DNA of 64,000 nt from the NCBI GenBank assembly GCA_022266195.1, contig WHVY01000007.1:868001-932000 (forward strand). The letters run 5' to 3'. The stretch comes from Tetranychus cinnabarinus. Lineage: Eukaryota > Arthropoda > Arachnida > Trombidiformes > Tetranychidae. Made by a program: the position numbers and the translations under genes. The notes below the pieces were generated by a model that searched no databases, was not told where the DNA came from, and saw only the letters and a program-made list of their open reading frames with translations. Of this stretch, positions 1 through 11,593 are shown piece by piece. The stretch's first letter is position 1. Each line of letters starts with the position of its first letter.

Positions 1-398
1 GACTTGAATTTCCATGAAATAATCAATAATAGAAACAGTGAAACTGTCTTACTAGTTTGAGATACAGATTAAGATTGAAATCAATCTTTCAACCTCTTAG
101 TCAACAGCAGTAATCTAATAATAAACATGGTTAAATTGACCCAAAACCCCGAATGTAATCAGAGTCAGTTAAACTGTACTTACAGAGTATAACATTTTAT
201 AATAAAAATACACTTTCATCAAACATGCCGATTAATAATTGATAATCTCGATTTGGTAAATTGAGAATAACACAAAGAATAACTTGCAGTAAAGGTAAAC
301 TCAACCAACCAACAAAATCTACAGAGCCTACAGTTACTATCAAAGTATATAATTTTGCTAGCTGAAGAATACTAATTAACAGTATCAAATTAACTTAC
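1..398 (-). other. Synaptotagmin 1 intron (partial)
   Basis: Begins on the minus strand with a good donor (CG|GTAAGT at 398) and runs off the window. I see no further C2A exon here; the short open frame at 197-388 has no synaptotagmin similarity. Confidence 0.8.
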
Positions 399-2930
399 CG
401 GTCGAAATCAAAAACAGCAAGAACCAAAGTTTTAGCAATAATCTCATTATAAGGAACCTTAAAATTAAAGCTTTCATTGAAAACAGGATTCAAGGTTTTC
501 CGATGGACTTTAGTTTCAAATTTTTTCTTCTTGTCCGGTAAAAGGTAGACTTTAACATAAGGATCACTTGTTCCACCAGCATCACAAGCTGGAAGCTCCT
601 CGGCTTGAATAACAGTAACAGTTAACTGTAAAAATTAACAATAATTAAAAGAAAAAAAGAGAAACAATAAAAATTAGATCAATTAAAAGCAACACATGTA
701 ATAATTGAACAACCCTCACATTGAAAGCATAAAAAGCAGCATAAGCATTAATTTGGCGCCAAGATTAACTTGCAAACCCAAAACCTCCAAGCGTAACATT
801 TTTACATTTATTTTACAATTAAAGCCATTAATTATGGCAAAGCTCATACAATCAATAAAATTATTTTCATTGACAACAATTCTTTGAATGGATCAACACA
901 GCATCTCTTTAAAATTGGGTGAAAAGATAGCAAAGGAGGAGAGAAAAGCAGAAATAAATTTCTTTTATATTGAATTTTTTATTAACTCTTTATGATCCCC
1001 ATCTCAGTGGCAATAATAATAATGATATCTAATGTTGAGCATTGGTAGCCAAGGTTACTTGGTCAAAGGTAAACAAGAAGACTCGAAAGGTAGAAATGAT
1101 GAAAACAAAATAAAGCAAAAATTCACATAATAATGGTAAATTTGTAAATTAATAATAAGCTAATTTTGGGAATTGTGTTGTAGTCTAGGTTACTCCAAGC
1201 AATCTTATACAATATTCAATGTTAAACAAAAAACATCACCTTAAATCAAAATTTCAACTAAATTAAATTCCTATTCAACTAACTGTTAACTATTTTCCCA
1301 ACAGTTTACCTCCAAGCCAAAAATGTACCCAAACATTTACAATGTTGATGGTTGCCATTTTCAATTAAATCCCAACAATCACTTAATGCGATTGAATTGT
1401 AATTACAATTTTCCTTTCGCTGCCTCAAGAAAAAAAGTCACTTTTCACCTTTTAATACCTTTTTTGCTGTTGCTTTACTTTATGCTTACAGTAGAGTTGA
1501 AATGTCCGTTTACTTGAAAAGCTTTTGTAATTATTGACCGATAAATTGGCTTGAGATCAAAGCTGGTCATCAGATTATTTTGAGTCATTTTTGTGACAAG
1601 AAAATGATTGCCTTTGAACAAGTTTACCAAATGTTGATTACATGAATTACTTTGATGAGTTTCACTTTAGATCAATTCAAAATTTAGATCCTAAATTTGT
1701 CTACCATCAAGTTAATCATTGGTTCATCTTGCATTATTATTTTTGGATCAATGAATAACATCATAGACAAGTTAACTGATTTAAAATGATGATTACATTT
1801 AAGACTAAAGTCTCATATGAGTGAAATGAATAATTCATACTCATATCAAATGGTTGATTCAAAATCTGTTTTCATTCATCTAAAAGCTATTCATTTTTTC
1901 ATCAAAATCTTGTCTCTCGATAACAATGGCTTAATTTATTCAAAAAATTAAGTCACTTTGATGTTTAAAAATGCAATTTGATAAAGCTTTGTGAGACATT
2001 TTTCAATGTTAACCCAAAAAAAACATGGAAACTTACATTATTTGAATTAAAATCGTAGTCAAGTTTATATTGTAATTTACCCAAATTAACTGGTTCCTTT
2101 TCCTCTCCATCCTTTCGCTGTTCCGATTCATTTTCCTCCATATTACCCTTTAAACCAGCTGAATCGGGTTGAACCTTTTCCTTACCCATGGAGCCCATCA
2201 GGTTGACCGATTTCAGGTCCAATCCTTTAAAATTCTTGACCCTATCCGAGTCTTTAAACTTGCGCCACCAGCTTCGGATACAACAGTAAAGAGCAGCTAC
2301 AATAACAAGCAAAACAACCACAATAACAAAAAACACTGCATGAACGGGCAACTTGGTTGTTTCGTGAATCATGTTTACTCCGTGTTTAACCTCGGCCCAG
2401 GTTGTACCCGCTATACCAGGGCCTGAAGGATGAAGAGCAGTTGAGTTGATCGTTTCCATTGATACTAGTTGAGGCTTCATTGTTGTTCGTTGATTGCGAA
2501 GACGATGATTCTTTGTACGATTAGATCCAGTATGTTGGCTAACATGAACCTTGGGGTTAACTTGATGATCAAGTTTACCATTATCTTTACCACTTAACCG
2601 TCCACTTTCATCTTCACCAGTTTTACCACTTATCGATGGTTTACCCTCTTCTTTTGGTTCACCTTTACCCTTTCCACTTTCCTCTTCATCCTTTGCTTTT
2701 TCTCCTTCCACTTCCTCTTCATCTCCTTCTTCACCCTCTTCACCCTCTTCTCCTTCACCCTCTCCATGAGTTTCCTCATTCTCTTTACCCTGTAAACCCA
2801 CTGAACTTGTCACCTCTGGAGCTTGACTGGTTGACGGGGAAACCTCATCTTCTAGGTTATCATAATCTTCATGTTGTCGTCCATCACGTTTATTCACTGA
2901 TATCCAATCATGTTGGTTAATTGAAGGCAT
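399..2930 (-). CDS. Syt1: Synaptotagmin 1, N-terminal part (two exons, 3' end beyond the left edge)
   Basis: Calcium sensor of synaptic-vesicle fusion. Exon 1 is 2037-2930 and exon 2 is 399-625; both junctions are phase-correct (AAT|GTAAGT into TACAG|TTAACT). The ATG at 2930 has an in-frame TAG 12 nt upstream. Exon 1 encodes 298 residues: an acidic Glu/Gly/Lys-rich luminal region (about 50-120), N-glycosylation sequons at 137 and 162, one membrane span at 197-216 followed by CCIRSWWRKF, and the family linker motifs LKSVNLMGS and GKLQYKLDYDF. Exon 2 starts the C2A domain with DPYVKVYLLPDKKKKFETKV and RKTLNPVFNE. C2A calcium ligands D313, D319, D371 and D373 are all present. Exon 2 ends in phase 2 after DFD; the rest of C2A and all of C2B lie outside the window. 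The luminal region is unusually long for the family. Identification is secure; any untranslated upstream exon is unknown. Confidence 0.95.
626..2036 (-). other. Synaptotagmin 1 intron 1
   Basis: A 1.41-kb intron between the two coding exons, with donor GTAAGT at 2036 and acceptor TACAG ending at 626. It is AT-rich and I see no conserved coding segment within it. Confidence 0.85.
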
Positions 2931-3561
2931 CTTTGATGACTAACACTCTATGATTAAATCTAATTTCACAACTCACATCATCACTTGAATCACTTTAAAT
3001 TGATTAAATTGCTCTTCGATATGTAACCGCAACTTAAAACCATTTCCAGTGGTTAAACATACCAGAATAAACAAAAACAAAACAGCTCTATTTGACCGGA
3101 CAATTGATTAGAATCCAGAAATAGACAGCAAAGAAGAGAATATAAATTGCAATCAATTAATCAAAAAAGTGAAGAAGCTGATCGATCACAATTACGATAT
3201 TAATAGACACAATAAAAGGTAAACGAAACAAAAACGAGTGAAACCATGTAAATTGATAGGCAACTCTCGTAGTTATCCCATAAACAGAATGAGAGAAATG
3301 TCGATTGAGAAAAAAAAACGATGTCACATTGACCGGTTAACTGATTGAAATATCACAAAAGTTGTCATGATGAAGGCGAAGAGAAAAAAATGGATTAAAA
3401 ATTGAGTTCAAGAAAAGATCTGAGCTGATTAGATAGAGATGTTGGAAGAAGTGAAATGTTGAAGAAACGGAAAGATGAACGAAATGAGGAGCAAAAGAAA
3501 ACAAAAAATGACTTGATCAACATGAAAACAACTCAGAGAACCAGAAGCAGCCAGATAAACT

Positions 3562-3590
3562 TTTGTTGTTGTTGTTATTATTATTATTAT
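3562..3590 (+). repeat. Trinucleotide microsatellite (TTG then TTA)
   Basis: A run of TTG triplets passes directly into a run of TTA triplets, a simple compound microsatellite upstream of synaptotagmin. Confidence 0.85.
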
Positions 3591-3929
3591 CTTGCCTCTC
3601 TTTCCCTGTCTTTGCCCACGAAAAAAAGAGTCTGAATGAGAAACAAGACTGAACCAGAAGAAAGAAGAAGAATGAAACTAAAAATCAATACTAATAATGC
3701 AGGAACGAGTTGGAAACCAGGAGAAAGAAGAAGAAGCAGCAGAGAGAAGAGGAAAAAGTTTCATTATCCGCAAGTCTAGTCACTGTTATCATGATAACAC
3801 AGACTCGCAGTTTCACTCCCAACAGATTCCCTGTTATCTCATCGAATAAACCTTTGAAACACTGAAATTCTCTGAAAAACGCCCACAGAATTTTCAAGTC
3901 TACCTTTGGGTTGAAGCCAGCAAAGGTTT

Positions 3930-3944
3930 CCCTAGATGGCACTG
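3930..3944 (+). promoter_or_regulatory. CTCF-like motif upstream of synaptotagmin
   Basis: The sequence CCCTAGATGGCACTG resembles the CTCF core (CCASYAGRKGGC form, and the fly AGATGGC core). It lies about 1 kb upstream of the synaptotagmin start. This is motif resemblance only. Confidence 0.3.
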
Positions 3945-6750
3945 TTAAGTCACCTGGCATAATGAAAAAGACTCATTTTTCAGTTAAAATTGAACTGTTA
4001 ATGAATTTTGTGATGCTCAAATGATAAATGGACATTCATCTGCTGAAATCGCCTGCAAGCGCATCCTAAAAATGAATAGCAAACCCAGGCGCATCAATCA
4101 GAAGTACTTTACTCTATCAACCAATTCGATATATTTTGTCTTCGATTTAATCAGCGATCAAATTTCCAATTCTTGTGGAGATCGATTGACATTTTTTCCT
4201 TTTAAATGGTCTTGTTCCATGTTCTGACAACAAAAGCTGAATAATTATTTTCTTGCTTAACTGAAGCTCCAATAGGAAAATATAATATTTGCTCGAGTCC
4301 GATTGTTTTATTTAGGCCTGAGTCTCACAACCTTTTGACGACAAGATTGTCAGCCTTCAATATGATTGTTAGCTTTTGTGTTTTTATTATCATTGTTCAG
4401 TTTTTTGGGAATCGAGCTGTTCTGATGAAATTTTGACCCATCAACCTATCTTTAGTTCAACTTTTACCTTTTAGACCTGCTTTTTACTCTCACTTGCCTT
4501 TTGCCATTCCCTTGTTATCATAATTGTTTCATATTATTCATTCCTATCACCTTCATGGACTCATTGTTATAAACATAAAACTTGGAATTCATTTTTTCTC
4601 ATTTTTATACTTTTCTCTTTTTTTGTCCAAATTATCATTTTTTTCCTGGTTTCTTGTTCATCTTTTTTTTACAATTTTTGTCCTTCTTCAATCTCAGAAA
4701 TTTTTAATACAAAAATTGATCAAGATACAAATTTTTCTGTTCATTTATCGATTTTTTGTTTATTTTCCGAGCATTCATTTCATTACATTACATTTTTGGT
4801 TCAATTTAGGTTCAATTTAGGTTCACATTTTATTGGAAAATTTTTGAACCAAATGATTCTCAGAATTTTTGCCAAATTAATTGCATTTTTATTGTCGATG
4901 GTTCAACATTTAATTGTTTTTCGTTTACACAACCGATCAAAGTCTTCTAATTGTTTGAGTTAATGAGTTAATCAACTTTTCCTCTTGGATTATGGTTAAC
5001 CATTGAACCAGAAAAAAGTGAATCTATCCAATGTTTAATCGAGTTAAATGGTTTCCATGTTAATTAACTTTTTTTTTCATTTAAACCTTGCAATTTTCAG
5101 TCTCAATGGATACAAGTTAATATGTTAAAGGTTGTATTGATCAATAAGTGTTTTTCAGGTAAATTGTTGTAATCCGATTAAACGAGCTTCAGGTTGATCA
5201 CAAGTTAAGATTGATCTAATTTGGTTAAATTAACCTTTCTGATTGGTACATTTTCTGGTTAAAATGTATTGACTTTGTGGTTACCAAGTTATAAACCCAA
5301 AACATGAAACCAGATAAAAGTGAAAGGTTAACCCAAATGGTAACAAATGACTTTTATTCAATCTTTAATAAAACCCAATGTTTCTTGTTTGGTGAATTTC
5401 ATTATTTGTTAATTATCATTGATAAACAATAATAAAATAGACATCCAGCTGATTTTGGTTGACAATTGAATGATTTAACCATCAATTTAAACCACAATTG
5501 ATTCCTTTTTTGATGAAACTGGTGAGTTGAAAGAGAAAGTCAATTTACTGGTTTTTTTATTTTCATTTTTATATCTTGATCAGTTTGGGTAATTACTTTT
5601 GGGTTTCATCTGGTGAAAGTTGATACATTTTGATATCTACAGAAGTGAAAATGATTCTTACAATCCTGATTAATGGACATTGCGATTAATCAAACAATTA
5701 TCTTGTTCAATCATCGGTACATTAAATACGATTTTGGCAACATTTCACCCAACAATTTTCATGCTGTATTGTGTTAATATATTTCCTTATGAAAACTGAA
5801 ATGAAAATGAGGCTTTTGGACACTACTTTTCGTATGGATATTTCAATTATTGTATGATTTGGTTCAATTTGGTCAGTAAATATTGAAATACAATGAATGT
5901 TAATTGATACGTTTATTTGACAATCAATTGTTAACAATTTGCTTTACGATTATCCATTTACAAAAGGTAATACAAATGTAAATACTTGGTATTGGGTACA
6001 TTAATGAAACCAAGAAAAACCAGAAACCATTTTTGCCATTTCAAGTTATTTTATTTCATTTTTGTTGCCTTTCAATCTTAAGTCTTCTCGTCATCTGTTA
6101 TAATTAATGTAAATTGATAGGTTGATTTGGTGATTTACCGGGAAATATAAAGAGTAAACATGAAATGAAAACTTTCCCTACTATTACATGTAATGCATTC
6201 ATATGTATTAGTATATTAAACCTACACAAGCTTGTGATACAAATAATTTATCGATTAAGCTCATCGGTTTAAGCTAATGGTAAAGGTGAGAATAATTTTA
6301 AATCTTCACTCAAATCAAATATCAAATTGAATTAATTAAGCATTGAAAATTATTCAAGGATTGGATCATTATTTTTGCTTTGTTTGGTTACTGGCTTTGG
6401 GTTTAATGTTAATTTGGCTTTGGTTTGATTTCATAGGTTGATTTAACAGTCTCACTGAATCGATTAAAAGTAGACTAGATTTACTTTTCACTATTGTTTT
6501 ATAAATCTATCATTAAAATCAGGAGAAAGGTTGGGAACAATGGAGCTAAAAATGAATATAAATTGTCGACGAGATCTACTAATGAATACAATGGATTTAA
6601 TGTAGGAATCATAATGTATGTTGATGTTAAGCCTATTTTTGCCTTCATTAATCTTAAACCTGTAAGATTATTCAAAATTATTTAGCTTTATGAAAATTGG
6701 GCCAAAGTACTGGAAAAATAAAATCTCCCAAGAAAACCAAAGCACCTCAA

Positions 6751-8028
6751 TCATCGATAATTAAATTGTCTTCTGGCTTCTACTATTTTAATCATGATTT
6801 TGGTAACAAGACCAAGAAATTTGTCCGAAATCCGTATCATCGAGGCTTCAGTCCAAAGGCTTATAACACTGGTTACAAAGCATATAAATTCAACTTTTGT
6901 TTGTAAGGCAACATAGCTAATTGTAGTTTCAGTTCCCAATGGATAGGCAACATTAATATCGAAAGAGTTGTTGTCACGAAAAGGTGAGTTGAATTCTGAC
7001 CCCATTATAGCATTATACAGATAATCCGTGCATGGTTCCTCTTCATACTTTTTGTAACAATAGCTAGTGTAATTGGATTCATCTGTTAGGCCAAATCTAC
7101 CCACTTTGAAGTTCTCATTAATAGGCACATAACGTTTGTTTTCCCAGGCCTTAGAATTGGAAAAGGACTGCTCCACAATACATTGACGAACACAAGAGGC
7201 TTTGTTTTTACATGGAGTACGGCTATAGTCTCGACACTTTGAATAAGGCGCTGGAAGCTTGTGGATCACTGTACGTTCAAAGGTTACTGTAGCCAAATTA
7301 TTATCCCCAGTGTCAAATTGAAGGAAAGCTGGATTACCAAGGGATTCATCAAGACTTTCCGAGGTGTGGGTTAAAAAGATGCCAACACGTCTAGTCTCTA
7401 TTTGGGTTACATTGAGGACTACTTCAACCATGGATAGTGAACCAATTTTGCTCTTTTTATATTCAATAGGGGTTTTAATATCTGAAAACAGGGTGAAGCA
7501 CTTGGTATACAAACTGAGATAGGTGATTCGCACATGTTTTAGTGAATTGCAACCAATGTAACGATAGTTTCGATCAAGTACATTACAGGACTGCACAAAA
7601 GAGTTGTAATCGGGTAAGTCACGGTTTATCTGTTCAATGGTAAGATCCGTTAAATTATCTTTGTTCCTATTAAAATTTCTCTTGTAAAAAAAGCACAATG
7701 ATACAGATGGTAGTTCAGTTTTGTCGGGATTACGAATGTAAACATTGGTAGTTACAGTAAATTGCAGATAATAATAGGTTATATATAAAGCTTGGATAAA
7801 ACCTCCGGTGTAGCTTATTATTTTAGCATAAAAACGGTAATTTGATCTATTACGACTTTTTAGTCTATCACCAATTGGTTTAATACCTTTGTTGTTAGAT
7901 ATATTTGTATTGACATTTAAAGGTGAGGTCGATGGATAATAAGAGTCACGGTCAAAGGCTGAAAAACGAGGTAAATTTGATTGGGATTGCACTGGTTTGA
8001 ACTCATTAGCTTGAAAGGGTGATGACAT
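6751..8028 (-). CDS. DEG/ENaC (amiloride-sensitive sodium channel) family subunit
   Basis: Single-exon gene of 425 residues starting at the ATG at 8028; the open frame extends 17 codons further upstream but only to a TTG. Architecture fits DEG/ENaC: a polar cytosolic N-terminus, first membrane span near residues 69-92, the post-TM1 motif LPSVSLCFFYK (the family's FPAVTICN box) near 106-116, a cysteine-containing extracellular domain with several N-glycosylation sequons, and a second span near 380-405 followed by a short basic tail. Such subunits trimerise into cation channels; in mites and insects many act in chemosensation or mechanosensation. At about 425 residues it is shorter than vertebrate ENaC but near small arthropod pickpocket-like proteins. 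The selectivity-filter GxS reads EAS (394-396), so conductance is uncertain. The family call is firm; ligand and role are unknown. Confidence 0.85.
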   Translation of the reverse strand: MSSPFQANEFKPVQSQSNLPRFSAFDRDSYYPSTSPLNVNTNISNNKGIKPIGDRLKSRNRSNYRFYAKIISYTGGFIQALYITYYYLQFTVTTNVYIRNPDKTELPSVSLCFFYKRNFNRNKDNLTDLTIEQINRDLPDYNSFVQSCNVLDRNYRYIGCNSLKHVRITYLSLYTKCFTLFSDIKTPIEYKKSKIGSLSMVEVVLNVTQIETRRVGIFLTHTSESLDESLGNPAFLQFDTGDNNLATVTFERTVIHKLPAPYSKCRDYSRTPCKNKASCVRQCIVEQSFSNSKAWENKRYVPINENFKVGRFGLTDESNYTSYCYKKYEEEPCTDYLYNAIMGSEFNSPFRDNNSFDINVAYPLGTETTISYVALQTKVEFICFVTSVISLWTEASMIRISDKFLGLVTKIMIKIVEARRQFNYR

Positions 8029-9949
8029 TTTTGAATGTCGCGGCACAAATTGTAAGTTGAAAAACGGTTTACTTTTCAAATGTTTACTTCTTTAAGTTTA
8101 ACCGTTAAACTGACAACACTCATCTTGGATTTTCATTCATATCTTTTGGAAATTAATTCAAATTTTATTATTTCATTGATTTTTTTTGCATTTTAATCAA
8201 TGAAATTTCCACATCTATTTGCTCCATTCTCACCTAACGATTGGAATTAATTGCTAACGGAAATTGGATTGGCTATTTTCCCACAGTCTCTTATGTAGGT
8301 GGACTGTGTAAATCAAGGTTGGTAGAGTAGGGCGACTTTTTTATAACATGTTTACCAGTAGGTTTCAAGTTCAATGTTCAATATGCAGTATATTGAATTT
8401 ATAACAAAATTACTCATAATTTTTTCTTCTCTTTTCTAGATTTTCAAGAAAATAATATTGATTATCAATTGTTGGCTGGTGGCATTGTAAATGAAAGATG
8501 AACCAATTATTCTTGTTCCTTTGATAGATGACAAGTGATAGTCAGTTTAATATTGGATTCCAGGCAGATTAATTGAAGATTTAATTTGAAATATGACCAA
8601 ATAAATGTGACTCCGGAGGTTAATTCAGTACAGAGTTACCATCAGACTTGTTTAGTACATTTTGTACTGGCAAGATGACTTACGGTAAAAGCTAATTTGT
8701 TCAGGTGCATTGATTTGTATCACTCATTATGTTTTGACTGTTCACTTGATTGTCTCAAATGGTATTTAGTATACCATTTGAGATACATTACATACATTAG
8801 TATTTACATTGATCCAGCTATTTGATCAACTAAATTACGTTTTCTTGTTTAATTCATTTCTTTTCATTATCATCGAGTTTTGTTTTCATTGAGATTAACC
8901 ATCTTATCTGTTGAATGAAAATCCAGTAGTACTACGTAAATTATTTCAAGTGCAATTAAAAGGTTTGATTCTTGATAGAAGTGACTTTGAAAGTCATTCA
9001 AATTAGAAACTATTTCGACCAAACTTGTGATTAATTAATTGAATTGTAACTCCTTGACCCAAAATGATTGTAAATAAACATTGATAGCATTGAGGGACTA
9101 TTGCAAGCAAAATTGATGCAAGATTGATCTAAAATATCGATTCAATTCAATCTTAATTCTATTTAATTTCTAATTGAGACTCTGATTATTTTACAAAGCC
9201 TTTAACTTAATACTAATCGTAGTTGATTCGATTGGTTTTGCAGGCTGATTATTAGCTTGTTGTTAAGTAAATTGATAGCTATGGTTAGCATTTGCAAATG
9301 AAAATGGGAATTTTCAGCTCATTTAAAAGATCTTGCTTCGTTTATTGAAGGTTAATTGTTTGAGATTTATGATGATTTGTTCTTATTTTGAGTTAAAATT
9401 CCCATCTTTTTCCTACTAATCGATTGCATCCATTAGTTTAGGCTTAATTGCCACTACGTCATTGATTGCACCGAAATAAGCTCACATTGACACTTGATAT
9501 GTTATGATGAATAAAAGTTGAAGTCAACAAATGAAATTTCATTCAATCAACTTTTTAAGTCATTTATTTTTTTATCTTATTTGATCTTATTTTCCGCTGA
9601 TTAGAAAGGAAAATTTACAAATTTGAACAATCATTTATAAATGTATAATTGCAAATTATATCATAACAAATAATAGAAGGCAATTTGTTATTATTTTTGT
9701 TTTCAAATCATTGAAACATCACAGTTGAAATAGTTTATCAACAAATAACTATTTTTATAAATGTCTCTAGATAAATTGAATGATTCCACTTCTTGGTTGG
9801 GTTGACTTTTTTATGATTAGTTATTAACAGAGTGATTTAAGAGTCGATGAGCATTTGGTATAAGCATGAGGAACTATTTACAGTTAACAGACTGACAAAA
9901 GAAAAGAGGAAGAAAAATTTACAATTTGCTATTCCAAATGAAGAAACGG
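8029..9949. other. Intergenic region between the DEG/ENaC and apyrase genes
   Basis: About 1.9 kb of AT-rich sequence between two minus-strand genes. It contains the ENaC upstream region and the apyrase 3' flank. Apart from a strong hairpin at 8751-8785 I see nothing notable. Confidence 0.6.
8751..8785. repeat. Inverted repeat, 13-15 bp stem with 5-nt loop
   Basis: TCTCAAATGGTAT and ATACCATTTGAGA are perfect reverse complements separated by TTAGT. A further G-T and T-A pair extends the stem to 15 bp. It lies in intergenic DNA and is not beside a stop codon. Confidence 0.75.
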
Positions 9950-11593
9950 TCACCTAATCAAGCTAACAGCAGCTCCTAAAGCCCAGCTCGATTCAACACC
10001 TCGGACTCTTTTAACAACATTGATTTCTTTTTGCCAACTCAAATCATATCCTGCGTTCAGAAGATTTGTAATATAAGCTAGGTCGAGACAAATGAAGGGA
10101 TTTTCAGCGTAGATACCATTAATACCAAGAAGAGGTGCATCATTGAAAACCATGAAATTAGAATTGAATTGAGCATCAGATCGCCCGGCCTCAACAAGTC
10201 TAGTCCTATCTGGATTAAGTGTGTCGAATTGTTGACCACAAAAAATTTTTGCGGCTAGATAATAATCCTTAACTCTGAGGGAACCACCATTTTGGGTCGC
10301 ATTGACTAGCCCTACATCTGAGGCACGGTCATAATAATATGAAATGGCGTAGATTTCTCTACTCAATAGTTCACCAGGTTGGTGGAATATTGGCTGTTCA
10401 CCTTGATTGGTAACATAGTCACGGGCAATTTTGAAGCAGTCTCCTTGAGTTCCTTCAATCAAATAGGTACGACCTTCGAAAACCCAGCTTGTTTTGGTGT
10501 TTTCGGGGAAACATGGATGATTTACGTGGATGATGTTATCCTCACTGATTTGATTTGTTACATTTGTCAAGGCTCGGTGAAGAATTCCCTTCCGTGAGGA
10601 CATTAAACCAAATCCAAGATAAGAATGAGTGTATAATTGTTTCGTAGTACTAATCAAGTTGCGTTCAACAATAAAATCTTTAGGAGACCTTTGCAAAGTT
10701 TTCTCTCTGATTGGTGTGAAAGTGACTTGAGTTGATCCACCACCGAGATCAAGATGGGCAACAGAATTGAGATCATTGTTTAAGAGATTCAGTAGAAAAT
10801 TTATGGTGAACCAGCCAAAAACACCTTCATCTTCACCATCCATTATAGATACTGAGGAATTAGATTCCATTTTGAATGGATATTCCAAACCACGAAGGAA
10901 TGTATCAACCTCTTCAAGAATGGCTTCAGCTTGATGACCAGGTAACAATCGGAGTCCAGCAGTTGCTTTGACAGCTAGAGGAGTTGAAGATCTCTTGTTG
11001 ACTGGTATACGTTTAAATGCAATTTCAAGTAAAGGTATAAGACTATTAGCTGCTTCTTTGGGTTCATCAGCATAAGCCGACAGGCCGGGTTTGACTTGTT
11101 TGAAATCTTCATTTAATAATTTAACCTTTTTACCACCATTTCGCAAATTTGTAATCCTAAAAGTGAAAACATGAATTCTAGTACCGGTGCTACCAGCATC
11201 AAAAACAATTGAATGTGTTTTATAACTGGTTGAGGCCTCAGTAAGTCTACTTGCTCGACTAGAAACAAAATTTCTGGGTTCAACTCTTCGTACACCTAGT
11301 TGGGCATCCGATAGCGATGAAGACGATACTGGCGATGATGGACGAGGCTTGAATGATGCAGGTAAATTAAAAGGGCCAAAACCAATTGTTATCAGAGTGA
11401 CCAGTAAATAAATAGATATCACAATAATAAGGGTTAAGACTGTTGAATTTCTTGGTACCATGTCCATTGGTATACAGCTCAAAAGGCTTGGATTGCTATT
11501 ACTTTTGAAGCCACGTCTATGGACCAAAGACGTTGGGGGCGGTGATGGAGAAACTGTTTTAGAATCAGCTCGTAATCGGGTTTTAGTGATCAT
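9950..11593 (-). CDS. ENTPD5/6: Nucleoside diphosphatase / apyrase, ENTPD5/6 (GDA1/CD39) family
   Basis: Single exon, ATG at 11593, 547 residues. A roughly 50-residue cytosolic tail precedes a signal-anchor helix (about 51-73), then a Ser/Pro-rich stalk and the catalytic domain, which predicts a type II protein of Golgi or secretory membranes. All apyrase-conserved regions are visible: ACR1 DAGSTGTRIHVFTF (132-145), ACR2 VKATAGLRLLP (208-218), ACR3 IMDGEDEGVFGW (250-261) including the catalytic Glu, ACR4 LDLGGGSTQVTF (281-292) and ACR5 SSWALGAAV near the C-terminus. The motif details and topology (PGLSAYAD; N-terminal anchor rather than two spans) favour ENTPD5/6 over the two-span CD39 type. 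These enzymes hydrolyse UDP/GDP with divalent cations and support sugar-nucleotide exchange and glycoprotein folding. The protein looks complete. The substrate is inferred from the family. Confidence 0.93.
   Translation of the reverse strand: MITKTRLRADSKTVSPSPPPTSLVHRRGFKSNSNPSLLSCIPMDMVPRNSTVLTLIIVISIYLLVTLITIGFGPFNLPASFKPRPSSPVSSSSLSDAQLGVRRVEPRNFVSSRASRLTEASTSYKTHSIVFDAGSTGTRIHVFTFRITNLRNGGKKVKLLNEDFKQVKPGLSAYADEPKEAANSLIPLLEIAFKRIPVNKRSSTPLAVKATAGLRLLPGHQAEAILEEVDTFLRGLEYPFKMESNSSVSIMDGEDEGVFGWFTINFLLNLLNNDLNSVAHLDLGGGSTQVTFTPIREKTLQRSPKDFIVERNLISTTKQLYTHSYLGFGLMSSRKGILHRALTNVTNQISEDNIIHVNHPCFPENTKTSWVFEGRTYLIEGTQGDCFKIARDYVTNQGEQPIFHQPGELLSREIYAISYYYDRASDVGLVNATQNGGSLRVKDYYLAAKIFCGQQFDTLNPDRTRLVEAGRSDAQFNSNFMVFNDAPLLGINGIYAENPFICLDLAYITNLLNAGYDLSWQKEINVVKRVRGVESSWALGAAVSLIR

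Larger units (their letters stand above)
2931..6750. other. Intergenic region upstream of synaptotagmin
   Basis: About 3.8 kb without a supported gene. It must hold the synaptotagmin promoter and any 5' untranslated exon on the minus strand. From 3400 to 3780 the plus strand is purine-rich (many GAAGAA runs). A short ATG frame on the minus strand from 3960 ends at a donor-like AAG|GTAGAC but cannot be tied to a gene. 4500-4830 is T-rich low complexity. The rest is plain AT-rich sequence. Confidence 0.6.

Noticed and set aside
3691..3960. 89-codon minus-strand ATG frame upstream of synaptotagmin.
   Set aside because: No domain. The second half is Phe/Leu/Ser from a GAAGAA repeat. At most its first 19 codons precede a donor-like site.
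8029..8079. Seventeen-codon upstream extension of the DEG/ENaC frame.
   Set aside because: It opens with TTG; the first ATG is at 8028.
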